Source: Pontibaca methylaminivorans (GTDB lineage Bacteria; Pseudomonadota; Alphaproteobacteria; Rhodobacterales; Rhodobacteraceae). From it: DNA of 64,000 bases. The translations under genes and the position numbers were made by a program. The stretch is taken from contig NZ_FTPS01000002.1 of assembly GCF_900156525.1 (NCBI RefSeq), positions 105,745-169,744 of the forward strand, in the 5' to 3' direction. This document shows, in pieces, positions 63,861 to 64,000 of this stretch (positions are counted from its first letter, which is position 1; each line of letters starts with the position of its first letter). A model generated the notes under the pieces. The model worked only from the letters and a program-made list of their open reading frames with translations. It had not been told where the DNA came from and ran no database searches.

Positions 63861-64000
63861 TGACCTGCCACGGGATTTTTCCTCCACCGTCGATTAGAGT
63901 CCGGTCCAACTTGGGGACGGACAATGAAGCGAACGAGATTTACGGACGAACAGATCATCGGCATCCTGACGGAGCACGAGGCCGGCGCGAAGTGCGCGGA
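63861..64000 (+). mobile_element. IS3-family insertion sequence, left end
   Basis: TGACCTGCCACGGG begins the left inverted repeat. The ATG at 63924 starts an orfA with MKRTRFTDEQIIGILTEHEA, the standard N-terminus of IS3-family (IS407-group) OrfA, a helix-turn-helix protein. The element continues past the window, so the second ORF and right repeat are not seen. It is oriented like kpsT and sits at the edge of the capsule genes. Confidence 0.85.
63924..64000 (+). CDS. IS3-family transposase OrfA, partial
   Basis: Only the first 25 codons are inside the window (MKRTRFTDEQIIGILTEHEA...). The motif is the first helix and turn of the OrfA DNA-binding domain, which binds the terminal repeats and is joined to OrfB by programmed frameshifting in this family. 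Confidence 0.85.
   Translation, partial: MKRTRFTDEQIIGILTEHEAGAKCA

Overview
The window is GC-rich DNA from an alphaproteobacterium, most likely a member of the Rhodobacteraceae/Paracoccus-Roseobacter group. The evidence is the gene families (HmuSTUV and HutWX haem uptake, an RPA-type replication initiator, a YciE-like ferritin-fold protein, a phasin-like small protein), dense ATGA-overlapped operons and strongly GC-rich third codon positions. A replication initiator with parA, parB and a centromere-like palindrome shows that this is part of a plasmid or chromid. I recognised no rRNA, tRNA or CRISPR array.

Layout. 0-1.2 kb: small stress/accessory proteins. 1.3-4.9 kb: a TPP-riboswitch-led thiamine operon (thiS-thiG-thiE-thiF-tenA). 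5.0-14.1 kb: iron and haem acquisition (ABM-fold monooxygenase, haem TonB receptor, hmuSTUV, a second TonB receptor). 14.2-20.6 kb: CDF transporter, release-factor-like protein, DUF2218 protein behind an unusual pentanucleotide repeat, a MarR-VOC-DUF1428-VOC group and two small proteins. 20.6-26.7 kb: an exported ammonia-lyase-fold enzyme lacking the normal cofactor triad, a ModE/LysR-like regulator, an aldehyde dehydrogenase and a 10-formyl-THF hydrolase-like protein. 26.9-31.4 kb: TDT-family transporter, a Slam-like outer-membrane barrel with a TbpB-like lipoprotein (type XI secretion-like pair), and a flavin monooxygenase. 31.4-33.4 kb: a low-GC sulfotransferase beside a decayed IS5-family element. 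33.4-38.4 kb: YncE-like propeller, a TonB receptor frameshifted at its very C-terminus, and NnrS. 39.0-44.0 kb: a second haem locus (TonB receptor, HutW, HutX, SDR protein). 44.1-44.7 kb: relics of glycine-betaine demethylase genes gbcA/gbcB. 44.8-64 kb: a surface-polysaccharide block (Wzi-like barrel, FlaA1/CapD-like epimerase, sugar transferase, dTDP-rhamnose genes rfbABCD, GT2, KpsM/E/T export) wrapped around the replication module at 55.4-59.5 kb. It ends in the left edge of an IS3-family element.

How it works together. The replicon carries two independent haem-import routes and at least two further TonB receptors, so iron capture is a main theme; several palindromes upstream of these genes look like iron-regulator sites. 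The other theme is a rhamnose-containing surface polysaccharide linked to a RepA/ParAB replicon, the arrangement known from roseobacter 'biofilm plasmids'. Between these lies accessory DNA with signs of transfer and decay (low-GC insert, IS remnants, frameshifts, truncated genes).

The best candidates for new biology are the exported MIO-less lyase with its C1-type neighbours, and the compact Slam/TbpB-like secretion pair.
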